Positions 16,402 through 24,816 of a stretch of DNA of 38,685 nucleotides are shown piece after piece. Origin of the DNA: Roseburia sp. (GTDB taxonomy: Bacteria; Bacillota; Clostridia; Lachnospirales; Lachnospiraceae); assembly GCA_019421345.1 (NCBI GenBank), contig JAHZFL010000018.1, positions 1 to 38,685 on the forward strand, given 5' to 3'. Each line of letters starts with the position of its first letter. Positions within the stretch are counted from its first letter, which is position 1. The position numbers and the translations under genes were made by a program. Below the pieces are notes generated by a model. It saw only the letters and a list, made by a program, of their open reading frames with translations, was not told the origin of the DNA and ran no database searches.

Positions 16402-17220
16402 ATGAAACAGAAGATTGTATTTTTGGATATAGATGGAACGATGGTGGACGCATCGGGGAGGATTCCAGCTTCTACAAAAGAGGCACTCCACCGGGCGCAG
16501 GAAAATGGTCACAGATTGGTGATCTGCAGCGGAAGGAGTCGGTTTCAGATTTATGACGAGCTACTGGACCTTGGCTTTTCCGGGATTGTAGGGGCAGCAG
16601 GCGCGTTTGTTGAGGCAGACGGAAAGGAAATTTATCATGCCTACATTGACGAGGCGCATGGAAAGAAAAGCTTTGAATATCTGGAGAAAAACGGCTTTTT
16701 ATATTGTTATCAGGCAGATGACGGGATTGTATTAAATCAGAGGAGCTTTGATGGCATCATAGGGATTTACCGTGAGGTCGGCATGAGTGAGAGCCGGCTG
16801 ACAAGGCTGATGGGAAATATGCATTTAACGGAGGAACCGTGGAAGAATAGTCATAATGAAAAGATCATTTACTATCAGGCGCCGTTTCCGTTGGCTAAGG
16901 TGCATGCAGATTTAGAGCCGTATTTTGATGCGATTGCATTTAGTATGGAAGGAATTGATGCGTATGCCGGGGAAATCGGAATTAACGGAATCCATAAGGC
17001 AACGGGAATGGAACGCTATTTGAATTATGTCGGAATGAGCCGTGAGGATTCGATAGCGATCGGGGACGGCGCCAATGACCTTCAGATGATGGAGTATGCG
17101 GGAATTGGTGTTGCGATGGGGAACGCGCTTTTGGATGTCAAGAAGCGGGCGGATATGGTGACGGATGCCATCGGAGAGGACGGACTTTATCGTGCGTTTG
17201 TGAAGCTTGGACTGATATAG
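16402..17220 (+). CDS. HAD-superfamily Cof-type phosphatase
   Basis: The 272-residue hydrolase has motif I DIDGT with nucleophile Asp9 and acid Asp11, motif II in ICSGRS (near 57), and motif IV GDGANDLQMM near 220. The large C2-type cap between them marks the Cof/YbjI subgroup, which acts on sugar phosphates and related small phosphates in the cytoplasm. The exact substrate cannot be read from sequence. It is followed 16 nt later by an unknown gene and probably cotranscribed with it. Confidence 0.92.
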   Translation: MKQKIVFLDIDGTMVDASGRIPASTKEALHRAQENGHRLVICSGRSRFQIYDELLDLGFSGIVGAAGAFVEADGKEIYHAYIDEAHGKKSFEYLEKNGFLYCYQADDGIVLNQRSFDGIIGIYREVGMSESRLTRLMGNMHLTEEPWKNSHNEKIIYYQAPFPLAKVHADLEPYFDAIAFSMEGIDAYAGEIGINGIHKATGMERYLNYVGMSREDSIAIGDGANDLQMMEYAGIGVAMGNALLDVKKRADMVTDAIGEDGLYRAFVKLGLI

Positions 17221-17236
17221 AAGGAGGGGGGATGCA

Positions 17237-18085
17237 ATGGAAAAGAGAAAATTCCGTATAGTCGTGGTTATGGCATTTGGAGTTACGCTGCTTGCAGCAT
17301 CTGTTTTGGACGGAAGTGTCAGCAGTACAGAGCTTGCCATGCTTCAGGGAGCTATGCGGGAATTGCGTCGCACCGATAATCTGGAATTTTCTTATGAGAA
17401 TATATTGGCAGAAAAGGGAACCTCAAAAAGCGAGAAAGCAGTCATTTGGGCAGACACCTTAAGCGGAAGCTGGGTTGGCGAGTATTATATTACGGATGAG
17501 GACGGCACAAGGCGTTATTTGAAGAAGTTTTGTGATGGGGAGTCGGTATATGAATATGTGGAATGGAGCGGAGAGTGGGATCTTTTAGAGGAGGAAGAAG
17601 ACAGCATTCCTTATTTTTCACAGATTACCGATCTGCCGTATGACGATGATGATATTTTAGACATCCGCTTAGAGCAGCAGGGAAATTTACAGGAGATTTC
17701 CTATGAATTTACAACGGAATATATGGAGAAACAAAACCGTAGACGTATCCAGATGCTGGAGGATTATTATAAGAATTATCAAAGACTCCAGACCTCGGAT
17801 GAGTCACAGGAGCAGATAGAGCTGGCAGCGGAGCAGTACCGGCAGACGAGTGAGGAGAAGGAGACGGTTGTCTGCCACATTGACCCTACGGGGGTGATGC
17901 AGGATTTTTGTTCTGTTTTGACCTTATCCGTGCCGGAAATTATTTATGATGATGCGGGCGGACAGACGCTTGGTGCGGAGGCTGAGAGTATTTATGAGAC
18001 AAAGATCAAGATTCATCGGTACAATCAAGATGTGGTTTTAAATAAAATTGAACAGTGCAGGAGGGAAGTGCTCTATTACCAGTAG
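17237..18085 (+). CDS. Unknown exported or membrane-anchored protein
   Basis: I do not recognise this 282-residue protein. It has a basic start (MEKRKFR), a hydrophobic stretch at about 8-24 that could be an uncleaved signal or a single anchor, and then a strongly acidic, soluble region with an acidic run near residues 115-140 (EEEEDS, DDDDILD). A helical Gln/Glu-rich stretch lies at about 160-215. There is no lipobox Cys. AAGGAGGGGGG precedes the ATG. The context gives no clue beyond coexpression with the HAD gene. Confidence 0.75.
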   Translation: MEKRKFRIVVVMAFGVTLLAASVLDGSVSSTELAMLQGAMRELRRTDNLEFSYENILAEKGTSKSEKAVIWADTLSGSWVGEYYITDEDGTRRYLKKFCDGESVYEYVEWSGEWDLLEEEEDSIPYFSQITDLPYDDDDILDIRLEQQGNLQEISYEFTTEYMEKQNRRRIQMLEDYYKNYQRLQTSDESQEQIELAAEQYRQTSEEKETVVCHIDPTGVMQDFCSVLTLSVPEIIYDDAGGQTLGAEAESIYETKIKIHRYNQDVVLNKIEQCRREVLYYQ

Positions 18086-18167
18086 AAAAGGGTGCCGCGG
18101 AACAGGATGCCCGCGTATGATTTTTCTGATACATCAAGTAAGAGCACTGTTAATGCAGGGATAAAGA

Positions 18168-18202
18168 ATGAGGGACGAATCGGGCGTGGATTCGTCCCTC
18201 AT
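18168..18202. terminator. Perfect 14-bp stem-loop between converging genes
   Basis: ATGAGGGACGAATC and its exact complement flank a 7-nt loop. On the minus strand TTCTTTAT follows, which suits the end of the rubrerythrin transcript; on the plus strand the tail is poor in T. Confidence 0.65.
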
Positions 18203-18284
18203 ATTAGATTGACATAAAAGTCTTTGGCGAAGCGTGCTGTTTTTAACAGAATGTGAGCAGTGCAGGATATGAGAGCCGGTATTT

Positions 18285-18902
18285 TTACAGGAGCGGGGAA
18301 GAACCGCATCTTGTATATGGTGCAAGCTCCAGCCGGATAAAATACCCGCGGTCGTGATGACATACGGGGCATTCCTTTGGAACTGAGGTTCCCCGGTGGA
18401 TATAGCCGCACTCTAAGCACATCCATGAGGTTTCCGCATCAGAGACAAATAATTGTTCGCGTTCCAGAAGGTCTGCAAACAGGCCGAAACGGTCTCCGTG
18501 TGTTTTCTCAATATCAGCGATTATCTGAAAGGAAGCCGCCACTTTCTGGAAACCTTCTTCTCTTGCTGTTTGGGCAAAATGAAGATATACGTCATCGTGC
18601 TCCTCATATTCATTATGCTGGGCAAAACGCAGCAGCTTTGCCACATCCTTGCTGATGTCAACCGGATAGGAGCCGTCGATGTGGATCGAGGTTTGGGCAA
18701 GCTCACTTAGATGTTGGTAAAAAATTGCCGCGTGTTCACGCTCCTGGTTGGCGGTGAAGGTAAAGACCGCCTGAACCACGGGGAGCTTTTGCTGTTTTGC
18801 AACGCCTGCGGCGATGGTATAGCGGTTTCTTGCCTGACTTTCTCCGGCAAATGCCCGCATCAGATTTTCTCTTGTAACGCTGTCTTTAAAATTTACTGAC
18901 AT
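18285..18902 (-). CDS. Rubrerythrin
   Basis: The 205-residue non-haem iron protein reduces hydrogen peroxide in anaerobes. The N-terminal ferritin-like diiron domain shows AFAGESQARNRY (about 16-27), QEREHA (about 50-55), an EEHDDVYLHFAQTA stretch with TAREEGF, and IEKTHGDRF. The C-terminal rubredoxin-like tail holds CLECGYIH and CPVCHHDRGYF as the iron site. MSVNFKD at 18902 is chosen because GGAG lies 6-8 nt upstream; further in-frame starts upstream would add unrelated residues. It is encoded just downstream of the 2-oxoacid oxidoreductase, on the same strand, after a 43-nt gap. Confidence 0.94.
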   Translation of the reverse strand: MSVNFKDSVTRENLMRAFAGESQARNRYTIAAGVAKQQKLPVVQAVFTFTANQEREHAAIFYQHLSELAQTSIHIDGSYPVDISKDVAKLLRFAQHNEYEEHDDVYLHFAQTAREEGFQKVAASFQIIADIEKTHGDRFGLFADLLEREQLFVSDAETSWMCLECGYIHRGTSVPKECPVCHHDRGYFIRLELAPYTRCGSSPLL

Positions 18903-18945
18903 AAATATCTCCATTCTCAAACGTATTTTAAAATTGTAGAAAATG

Positions 18946-21237
18946 TTACAGCAGCGGGTGCTCGGCGCGTGCGCACAATCTTGCAAAGCGCCGGTCGATT
19001 TCCGCTTGGATTTCCTCTGTGATCGGGCGGTACTCCTCCTTCAAAAGGTGCTTTGTGCGCCCCATCATGCCAAGCCATTCCGTGACGGGAATCTGCTTAT
19101 TTTTTTCTTTTGGGTTGTAGGTTAAGGAGGTAATGCCGCGTTCAATCTCGTAGAGCGGGAAGTAGCAGCAGTCCACGGCGGCAGCGATGACACTGCGCTC
19201 CAAATTCGGTTTATCGTTCCAGTTGAGCGGGCAGGCGGAGAGAGCCTTCAGATAGGCAGTTCCAAACTCTCTGGAATAGGCGGCGGCTTTTGCAGCCTTT
19301 CGGATAAAATCCGAAGGATTTGATTCGGCAGCCGTTGCGATATAAGGAATGTGCGTCGCCGCCATAAGCTCCGGTGTATCCTTGTGGAAAAATGATTTTC
19401 CATACTGGGTCTTTCCGACATGGGAGGTGGAGCTGCGCGCACCCATCGGTGTAGAGTAGGAAAGCTGATAACCGGTATTCATATAACCGCCGTTGTCATA
19501 TTCAAAAATGATCATGCAGTGTCCGCGCAGAGCCGTGCCGAGTGCGGAGCCCATGCCGATGTCCATACCTCCGTCTCCGCTGACCATGATGAACGTAATC
19601 TGCCCATCGGGATATTCCCCGCGTTTTTGCTTTTGGTGAAAGACCTCAACGACACCGCTTAATGTTGCCGCTCCGTTCTGGAACAGATTGTGCAGATAAG
19701 GAATGCGGAATGCAGTCTTTGGATAGCCCGTCGTCACGACCATGCCGCAGCCGGTCTGAAAAAGCATCACGACATTTCCTTCAATCCCTTTAAGCAGCAG
19801 GTTCAGATTGACGGGGATGCCGCAGCCCGGACATGCACCGTGTCCGGGGGCGATGCGCATCGGCATTCCAGTCGTGTCCTTTAACGCGCCGCCTGTTACG
19901 ACCATTTTTCCGGCTGCCTCGTCAAAGACACAGGTAGTGATGCCCTTTGTGGCTTCCTGTTCTGTAATCGGCTTAAAATACTGCGGCTGTGCTTTCCCTG
20001 AATCGGGGGTTCCGAGTGTCACGCCGTAGTAATCAAAATCGGCAGCAGTTTCTGTCAGACACTCCCGAAAGAGCGCGATTGCATCCTCCACAAAAAAGTC
20101 CATACCGCCGAGTCCGTAGATGCGGGAGAGAATGCGCGGAGTACTGCCAAGCTCCTGAAGTGCGGCGCGTATTTCAAGCGTCATATTTCCGCCGCCTGCG
20201 CCGTAGCTGTCCTGACGGTCGGCGACAAGGATGGTCTTTGCATGCTTGCAGAGCTCGCGCAGCTCCTTAGCCGGGAACGGGCGCAGCACATAGAGCGTGA
20301 TGACGCCTGCCTTGATCCCTTCGCGGCGGAGCGTATCGACAGCCTCCATCGCAGTGTAGTAGGACGAGCCAAGCACAAAGAGAAGGATTTCTGCATCGTC
20401 TGCCTGATAGCTTCCCAAGAAGGAGAGCGTTCTGCCGGAGAGTTCCTTGTATTCGTCAAAAAGTCCGGGGAGCTTTTTGCGCGCTTCCTCCATGGCAAGG
20501 TGGAGCTGATAGCGGTTGTTCGTCACATCCGGCTCGTTCATATAAGAGCCGATGGAGACAGGATGTTCCAAATCCAAGACGCTCGCGAAGCAGTTTTCTC
20601 CTGTGGAGCATTCCTTTGCAAAGGCGGAGGTGTTCGGATTGTCGCTGGAAAGCTTTGGTCCGATGTAGCGTGAGACGACCTCGTCGTCTGCAAAAACCAG
20701 ACATTTGCGCTTCTGGTGGCTTGTAAAAAAGCCGTCAAAGGCGACTGCGACTGGCAGGCGTACCAGCTCGGCAAGCTTTAGGGCGAGCAGGTTAAAATCA
20801 TAGACCTTCTGCGGCTCATCGGCAAATAAAATGATCCATCCGGTGTTGAGCATATACATGACGTCGCTGTGGTCGCCTTTGATACAAAGAGGACCGGAAA
20901 TTGTGCGGCATGCGATATTCATCACCATTGGCATACGGGTGCCGGACTGCACCGGAAATTGCTCAAGCGCATACAAAAGACCGTTTGCGCTTGTGGCGTT
21001 AAAGACTCTGCCTCCGCCGGCAGAAGCGCCATAGCAGATGCCGGCGGCGCTGTGCTCGCCCTCTGCGGCGATCAGCAGAATGTCATGCTTTCCCTCGGCA
21101 CGCATGATATCTAAGTTTTCTGCGATCTGGGTAGAGGGGGTGATCGGATAATATCCCATCACATGATAATTGATCTGCTTTGCGGCGTAAGCGGCAAGCT
21201 CGTTGCCGCTGTCATACATTATTTTTTGTTCTTCCAT
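18946..21237 (-). CDS. 2-oxoacid:ferredoxin oxidoreductase, fused alpha and beta subunits
   Basis: The 763-residue protein joins two normally separate subunits. Residues 1-400 are the alpha part (YYPITPSTQIAE 29-40; GEHSAAGICYGASAG 60-74; GRVFNATSANGLL). Residues 450-763 are the beta part with thiamine diphosphate site GDG (554-556) and NGGYMNTGYQLS (582-593), and four cluster Cys: 469 and 472 in CPGCG, 497 in TGCG, 669 in SACP. With the gamma-delta protein encoded upstream it should oxidise a 2-oxoacid (pyruvate, or a branched or aryl 2-oxoacid) to acyl-CoA and reduce ferredoxin. ATG 21237 is preferred over 21243, which would be only 1 nt from GGAG. That GGAG is part of a repeated leader module (21245-21263). 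Confidence 0.9.
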   Translation of the reverse strand: MEEQKIMYDSGNELAAYAAKQINYHVMGYYPITPSTQIAENLDIMRAEGKHDILLIAAEGEHSAAGICYGASAGGGRVFNATSANGLLYALEQFPVQSGTRMPMVMNIACRTISGPLCIKGDHSDVMYMLNTGWIILFADEPQKVYDFNLLALKLAELVRLPVAVAFDGFFTSHQKRKCLVFADDEVVSRYIGPKLSSDNPNTSAFAKECSTGENCFASVLDLEHPVSIGSYMNEPDVTNNRYQLHLAMEEARKKLPGLFDEYKELSGRTLSFLGSYQADDAEILLFVLGSSYYTAMEAVDTLRREGIKAGVITLYVLRPFPAKELRELCKHAKTILVADRQDSYGAGGGNMTLEIRAALQELGSTPRILSRIYGLGGMDFFVEDAIALFRECLTETAADFDYYGVTLGTPDSGKAQPQYFKPITEQEATKGITTCVFDEAAGKMVVTGGALKDTTGMPMRIAPGHGACPGCGIPVNLNLLLKGIEGNVVMLFQTGCGMVVTTGYPKTAFRIPYLHNLFQNGAATLSGVVEVFHQKQKRGEYPDGQITFIMVSGDGGMDIGMGSALGTALRGHCMIIFEYDNGGYMNTGYQLSYSTPMGARSSTSHVGKTQYGKSFFHKDTPELMAATHIPYIATAAESNPSDFIRKAAKAAAYSREFGTAYLKALSACPLNWNDKPNLERSVIAAAVDCCYFPLYEIERGITSLTYNPKEKNKQIPVTEWLGMMGRTKHLLKEEYRPITEEIQAEIDRRFARLCARAEHPLL

Positions 21238-21244
21238 TTTCATT

Positions 21245-21263
21245 CTCCATTCCGAAGCGATTT
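21245..21263 (-). repeat. Short leader module carrying the Shine-Dalgarno, copy before por alpha-beta
   Basis: AAATCGCTTCGGAATGGAG (minus strand) is identical to 32753-32771 in front of lysO. It resembles the core GATCGCACTGCGGCGGAATG of the long repeat family, with a shortened centre. GGAG at its end is the ribosome site. The surrounding 197 nt between the two por genes holds no other gene I can support. Confidence 0.7.
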
Positions 21264-21440
21264 TGCGTGAAAAAACGAGAGCTTGATTTCGGATGCTGCT
21301 CTGCGCTCTTTCATCCTCATTTTCGAGCGATGTGCGGTAAGGCTGCGGTTAAATATCAAATTTGCGTTTGCCATAAAAGCTATTTGTTTTCGCTCAGAGA
21401 CAAATAGTTGCGTCAAAGTTAAGCTGCCGGAAGGCATCTG

Positions 21441-22532
21441 CTATACAACGCCGCCGTCCGGGCGTTTTTCATCAAGATACGAGTCGCTGGTGATCCATGA
21501 ATTGGCTCCGGTTTTCTGGTAGGTGATCGCGTCCGGCAGCAGATGCTGATTCGGAACAAAATATGGCTTTTGGGGATGATCCTTTTCCAATGCCATGACG
21601 AGCGCATTGGTCGGACAGACCTCCACACAGCGCAGACAGCCCTTGCAGTGATAGTAGTCTACGCCCTGATTGACCATACATTCCTTTCCTTTGTAGATGC
21701 CGGGGGCAAATTGGAATACCATATCCGGACAGGTGGAGTCGCACAGCCCGCAGTTGATGCATTTTTCCTGAATAAAGAGAGGAATATAGCCTTCTCTGGA
21801 GGGAGAAAGATTATTGGAAACCGTGCTTCCGATACGCGGATTGACGCCGCCGATCGGCGCGTTGTCATAGCCCCATACAAATTGTTCGCTGCCGCTTTTT
21901 TTCAGCGGCTCTACATTGCGTTCTGTTTCGGCTTTTGCAAGGCGCGTGTAGCCAAGCTCCACACCGGTAAGGTTCGCATCGATCAAAGCCGGGTATTTCT
22001 TTCCGATGGAATCGCGGCAGATCTGCTTTGCATCGTCAAGGGAGATAAAGCCGGAGACCTTCGCGATTGCACCAAGCATCACCATATTGATGCGGGATTT
22101 CGATTCCATTGCAAAGGCGAGAGCATCCAGACAGTAAAGCTCCCCCATTGTGATATGGTACTTTTCAGCGGCTTCCTCCGGGGAGAGCGGTGTGTTGAGT
22201 ATGATTTTTGTATCAACGGAAACCCCGTCAAGCACCGGATAGGTACCGATCAAGCCCTCGTGAAAAATGGCAAGGATGTGCGGATGTGTGACGGGGCTGT
22301 TCACGCGAAGCGGTTTTTCGTTTTCACACCAGCGGATATACGCCTTGACGGGTGAACCGCGTTTTTCTGATCCATAGCTGGAAAAGCTCAAGGAGTTCAA
22401 AGACAGCGTAAGAGCCCCAAGCTCGCCGAGCATTTTTCCGCAGAGATTCGCCCCAAGTCCGCCGATGCTTTCCAGCCGTATCTCAAAATAGCCGTGTTCG
22501 TTGAGAACGGGAAGCGTAGTTTTTTTGTTCAT
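21441..22532 (-). CDS. 2-oxoacid:ferredoxin oxidoreductase, fused gamma and delta subunits
   Basis: The 363-residue protein has a gamma domain (about 15-190: ESIGGLGANLCGKML, then SSYGSEKRGSPVKAYIRW) and a delta-type ferredoxin domain. The latter carries two [4Fe-4S] sites: Cys258/261/264/268 (CINCGLCDSTCP) and Cys296/299/302/306 (CKGCLRCVEVCP). It links the thiamine centre in the alpha-beta protein to external ferredoxin. The start at 22532 is chosen because AGGAGG lies 6 nt upstream; an in-frame start at 22619 adds 29 unrelated residues. It is the first gene of the pair and is divergent from the CIRCE/Hsp20 unit. Confidence 0.9.
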   Translation of the reverse strand: MNKKTTLPVLNEHGYFEIRLESIGGLGANLCGKMLGELGALTLSLNSLSFSSYGSEKRGSPVKAYIRWCENEKPLRVNSPVTHPHILAIFHEGLIGTYPVLDGVSVDTKIILNTPLSPEEAAEKYHITMGELYCLDALAFAMESKSRINMVMLGAIAKVSGFISLDDAKQICRDSIGKKYPALIDANLTGVELGYTRLAKAETERNVEPLKKSGSEQFVWGYDNAPIGGVNPRIGSTVSNNLSPSREGYIPLFIQEKCINCGLCDSTCPDMVFQFAPGIYKGKECMVNQGVDYYHCKGCLRCVEVCPTNALVMALEKDHPQKPYFVPNQHLLPDAITYQKTGANSWITSDSYLDEKRPDGGVV

Positions 22533-22699
22533 GAGAATCCTCCTGTTTTGGCATAATCTATGACTATGATGCGCAGTTTTTTCAAAAAAATTCTTCTGTA
22601 TCAAAGGAAGCATCGACAAATTGCTTGGGAATGGATAATTTATGAGTAAAACAAATATTCTGACAAAATGTGGAAAGTTTATATAATTTTAAGAAATTA

Positions 22700-22742
22700 T
22701 TAGCACTCAAGTGTTGACAGTGCTAATAATTAGGTGTATAAC
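22700..22742 (+). promoter_or_regulatory. CIRCE operator overlapping the Hsp20 promoter
   Basis: TTAGCACTC (22700-22708), 9 nt, then CAGTGCTAA (22718-22726) match the HrcA operator CIRCE with one mismatch. The -35 TTGACA (22714-22719) lies inside it and is followed after 17 bp by -10 TATAAC (22737-22742). HrcA bound here would block polymerase, so the Hsp20 pair should be induced by heat or unfolding stress. Confidence 0.92.
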
Positions 22743-22799
22743 GTAGTCAGAAACAAAAAACAAGGTAACAAACATAATGATGGAAGGGAGCGATGACTT

Positions 22800-23219
22800 A
22801 TGTTAATGCCTAGTATTTTTGGAGAAAACTTTTTAGAAAACTTTTTTGATACCCCGATGGTGAGCTATGATACGGGCAGTCTGATGCATACGGATATTAA
22901 GGATACAGATGCTGGCTATGAACTGACAATGGATATACCCGGTGTGAAGAAGGAAGATGTGACAGCAGAGTTAAGGAACGGTTATTTGACGATTCAGGCA
23001 TCCTCAAATGAGGAGAAGGAGGAGAAGGATGAGGATGGCAGATATATCCGCAGGGAGCGTTATACCGGCCGTTCCTGCAGAAGCTTTTATGTAGGAGAGG
23101 ATGTGGCGCAGGAAGATATTCAGGCGAAATTTGAGGATGGTACGCTAAGGGTGCTGATTCCGAAGAAAGAACCGAAGCCTGCGGTAGAGCAGAAGAACTA
23201 TATCAGGATTGAAGGATAA
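22800..23219 (+). CDS. Small heat-shock protein Hsp20, copy 1
   Basis: The 139-residue ATP-independent holdase has a short N-terminal arm (MLMPSIFGENF), an alpha-crystallin domain (about 30-125: YELTMDIPGVKKEDVTAELR, GYLTIQA, RRERYTGR, SFYVGE) and the C-terminal VLIP anchoring motif near 120. It binds unfolding proteins in the cytoplasm. It follows the CIRCE promoter and precedes a paralogue by 15 nt. GGAAGGGAG lies about 9 nt before the ATG. Confidence 0.95.
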   Translation: MLMPSIFGENFLENFFDTPMVSYDTGSLMHTDIKDTDAGYELTMDIPGVKKEDVTAELRNGYLTIQASSNEEKEEKDEDGRYIRRERYTGRSCRSFYVGEDVAQEDIQAKFEDGTLRVLIPKKEPKPAVEQKNYIRIEG

Positions 23220-23234
23220 AAGGAGGAATGACTT

Positions 23235-23696
23235 ATGTTGATGCCGAGTGTATTTACAAGAGACCTGTTTGATGACCTTTTTGATTTTCCGTTTTATGAT
23301 GACAAAGAGTTCAAAAAGCTGGAGAAGCAGCTATATGGACGCAGAGGTAAGAATCTGATGAAGACCGATGTCCGTGAGAAATCAGGAGGCTATGAACTGA
23401 CGATGGATCTGCCTGGATTTAAGAAGGATGAGGTTACCGCGGAATTAAACGACGGATATTTGACAATTTCTGCTGCCAAGGGACTGGATAAGGATGAGCA
23501 GGAAAAGGAAAGCGGCAGATATATCCGCAGGGAGCGTTATGCAGGCGCATGTCAAAGAAGTTTCTATGTAGGAGAGGAAATTACCGAGGAAGATATTCGG
23601 GCAACCTTTAAGCATGGAATTTTAAGATTATTTGTTCCAAAGAAAGAGCCAAAAGCACAAATTGAGGAGAAGCACTGTATTTCGATCGATGGATAG
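23235..23696 (+). CDS. Small heat-shock protein Hsp20, copy 2
   Basis: The 153-residue paralogue of the preceding gene is clearly a tandem duplicate: both start MLMPS, both carry YELTMD and YIRRERY, and both end in KKEPK-containing tails. It differs by a longer N-terminal arm (FYDDKEFKKLEKQLYGRRGK, about 20-39). The alpha-crystallin domain is complete and the LFVP segment replaces the usual I/V-x-I anchor. GGAGGA lies 7 nt before the ATG. Both copies share the CIRCE promoter and probably form mixed oligomers. Confidence 0.95.
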   Translation: MLMPSVFTRDLFDDLFDFPFYDDKEFKKLEKQLYGRRGKNLMKTDVREKSGGYELTMDLPGFKKDEVTAELNDGYLTISAAKGLDKDEQEKESGRYIRRERYAGACQRSFYVGEEITEEDIRATFKHGILRLFVPKKEPKAQIEEKHCISIDG

Positions 23697-23739
23697 TTGC
23701 CGATATAGTGCCAATAGATCCTTTTAAATTCAAGTGAGT

Positions 23740-23784
23740 GAAATGCCCGAATCAGGATGAAAACCGGTTCGGGTATTTTATTGT
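23740..23784 (+). terminator. Terminator of the Hsp20 operon
   Basis: AAATGCCCGAA pairs with TTCGGGTATTT around an 18-nt loop, followed by TATTGTTT. The rest of the gap to 24021 shows no gene. Confidence 0.7.
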
Positions 23785-24021
23785 TTATGGTGTAAAAGTG
23801 CAGAGATTTGTGGTATTCTTAAGAAGACAGAGCAGGCAGGATGTAATCAGAAAAGGTATGATATGGATACCTGTATTTTTCTTACATACATTTTACAAAA
23901 CTATGCGGGTACATTTTACAGGAAATGATTAGCATAGGTATGGAAAAAGAAGATGCAGAATGGAATGGCTGCGTGTGCAGCAGGGCGGCAGCGTTGGATT
24001 TGCCGCAGAAAAGGGGAGCTT

Positions 24022-24816
24022 ATGGAACATACACGCGTCTGGGCGCATCGGGGCGCCAGCGGTTATGCGCCGGAAAATACCATGCCGGCGTTTGAAAAAG
24101 CAGTGGAGCTTGGCGCAGATGGGATAGAACTTGATGTGCAGCTTACGAAGGACGGAGAGTTGGTCGTGATCCACGATGAGACGATCGACCGTACCAGCAA
24201 TGGCAGCGGATGGGTAAAGGATTTTACCTATGCAAAGCTTTCTAAATATAATTATAACCGATCGCATCCGGAGTATGAAAAAGTCGGTATTCCAACACTT
24301 GAGGAGGTTTTTGCCCTTATAAAACCGACGGAATTGTGCATAAATGTGGAATTAAAGACGGGAGAGATTTTTTATCCTGATATGGAGGAGCGTGTCCTTG
24401 ACCTTGCGGCACGGATGGGGATGGAAGGCAGAACCATCTATTCATCTTTTAATCATTACACCGTCCGCCGTATTAAGGAGTTAAATGCGCAGGCAAAAAC
24501 AGGAATGCTCTACAGCGACGGAATCATCCATCCGGTCAGCTATGCGGCTTATGTGGTGCAGGCAGATGCGCTTCATCCAGCACTTTTTAATATTCGTTAT
24601 CCCGGTTTTTTTGAAGAATGCAGAAAGCATGGGAAAAGCGTGCATGTGTGGACCGTCAATGAGGAGGCGGATATGCGTGCTGTCTGCGAGCTGCGGGCAG
24701 ATGCAATGATTACGAACTATCCCGATCTTGGAAAGAAAATTGCGTCGGAATACCGAAACGGCAGCTTGGAGCCGGAGCTGGTGCGGGTAATCCGAAAAAA
24801 AGAGGTATTGGTATAA
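24022..24816 (+). CDS. Glycerophosphodiester phosphodiesterase
   Basis: The 264-residue enzyme hydrolyses glycerophosphodiesters to glycerol-3-phosphate and an alcohol. The GDPD signature is complete: His9-Arg10 in AHRGASGYAPENT, Glu36 and Asp38 in GIELDVQ, His51 in VIHDETIDRT; a second-half conserved segment is VHVWTVNEE. No signal peptide is seen, so it acts inside the cell. ATG 24022 is chosen because AAGGGGAG precedes it and because the HRG motif normally lies near the start; an in-frame start at 23953 adds unrelated residues. Its stop overlaps the start of the lysophospholipase-like gene (TAATG). Confidence 0.95.
   Translation: MEHTRVWAHRGASGYAPENTMPAFEKAVELGADGIELDVQLTKDGELVVIHDETIDRTSNGSGWVKDFTYAKLSKYNYNRSHPEYEKVGIPTLEEVFALIKPTELCINVELKTGEIFYPDMEERVLDLAARMGMEGRTIYSSFNHYTVRRIKELNAQAKTGMLYSDGIIHPVSYAAYVVQADALHPALFNIRYPGFFEECRKHGKSVHVWTVNEEADMRAVCELRADAMITNYPDLGKKIASEYRNGSLEPELVRVIRKKEVLV

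Noticed and set aside
21543..22355. 270-codon open frame on the plus strand
   Set aside because: Antisense to the por gamma-delta gene, which has complete ferredoxin motifs; a shadow frame.
18946..22532. Frameshifted single-chain pyruvate:ferredoxin oxidoreductase
   Set aside because: Each gene has its own start, ribosome site and complete domains, and the domain order differs from a broken single chain.
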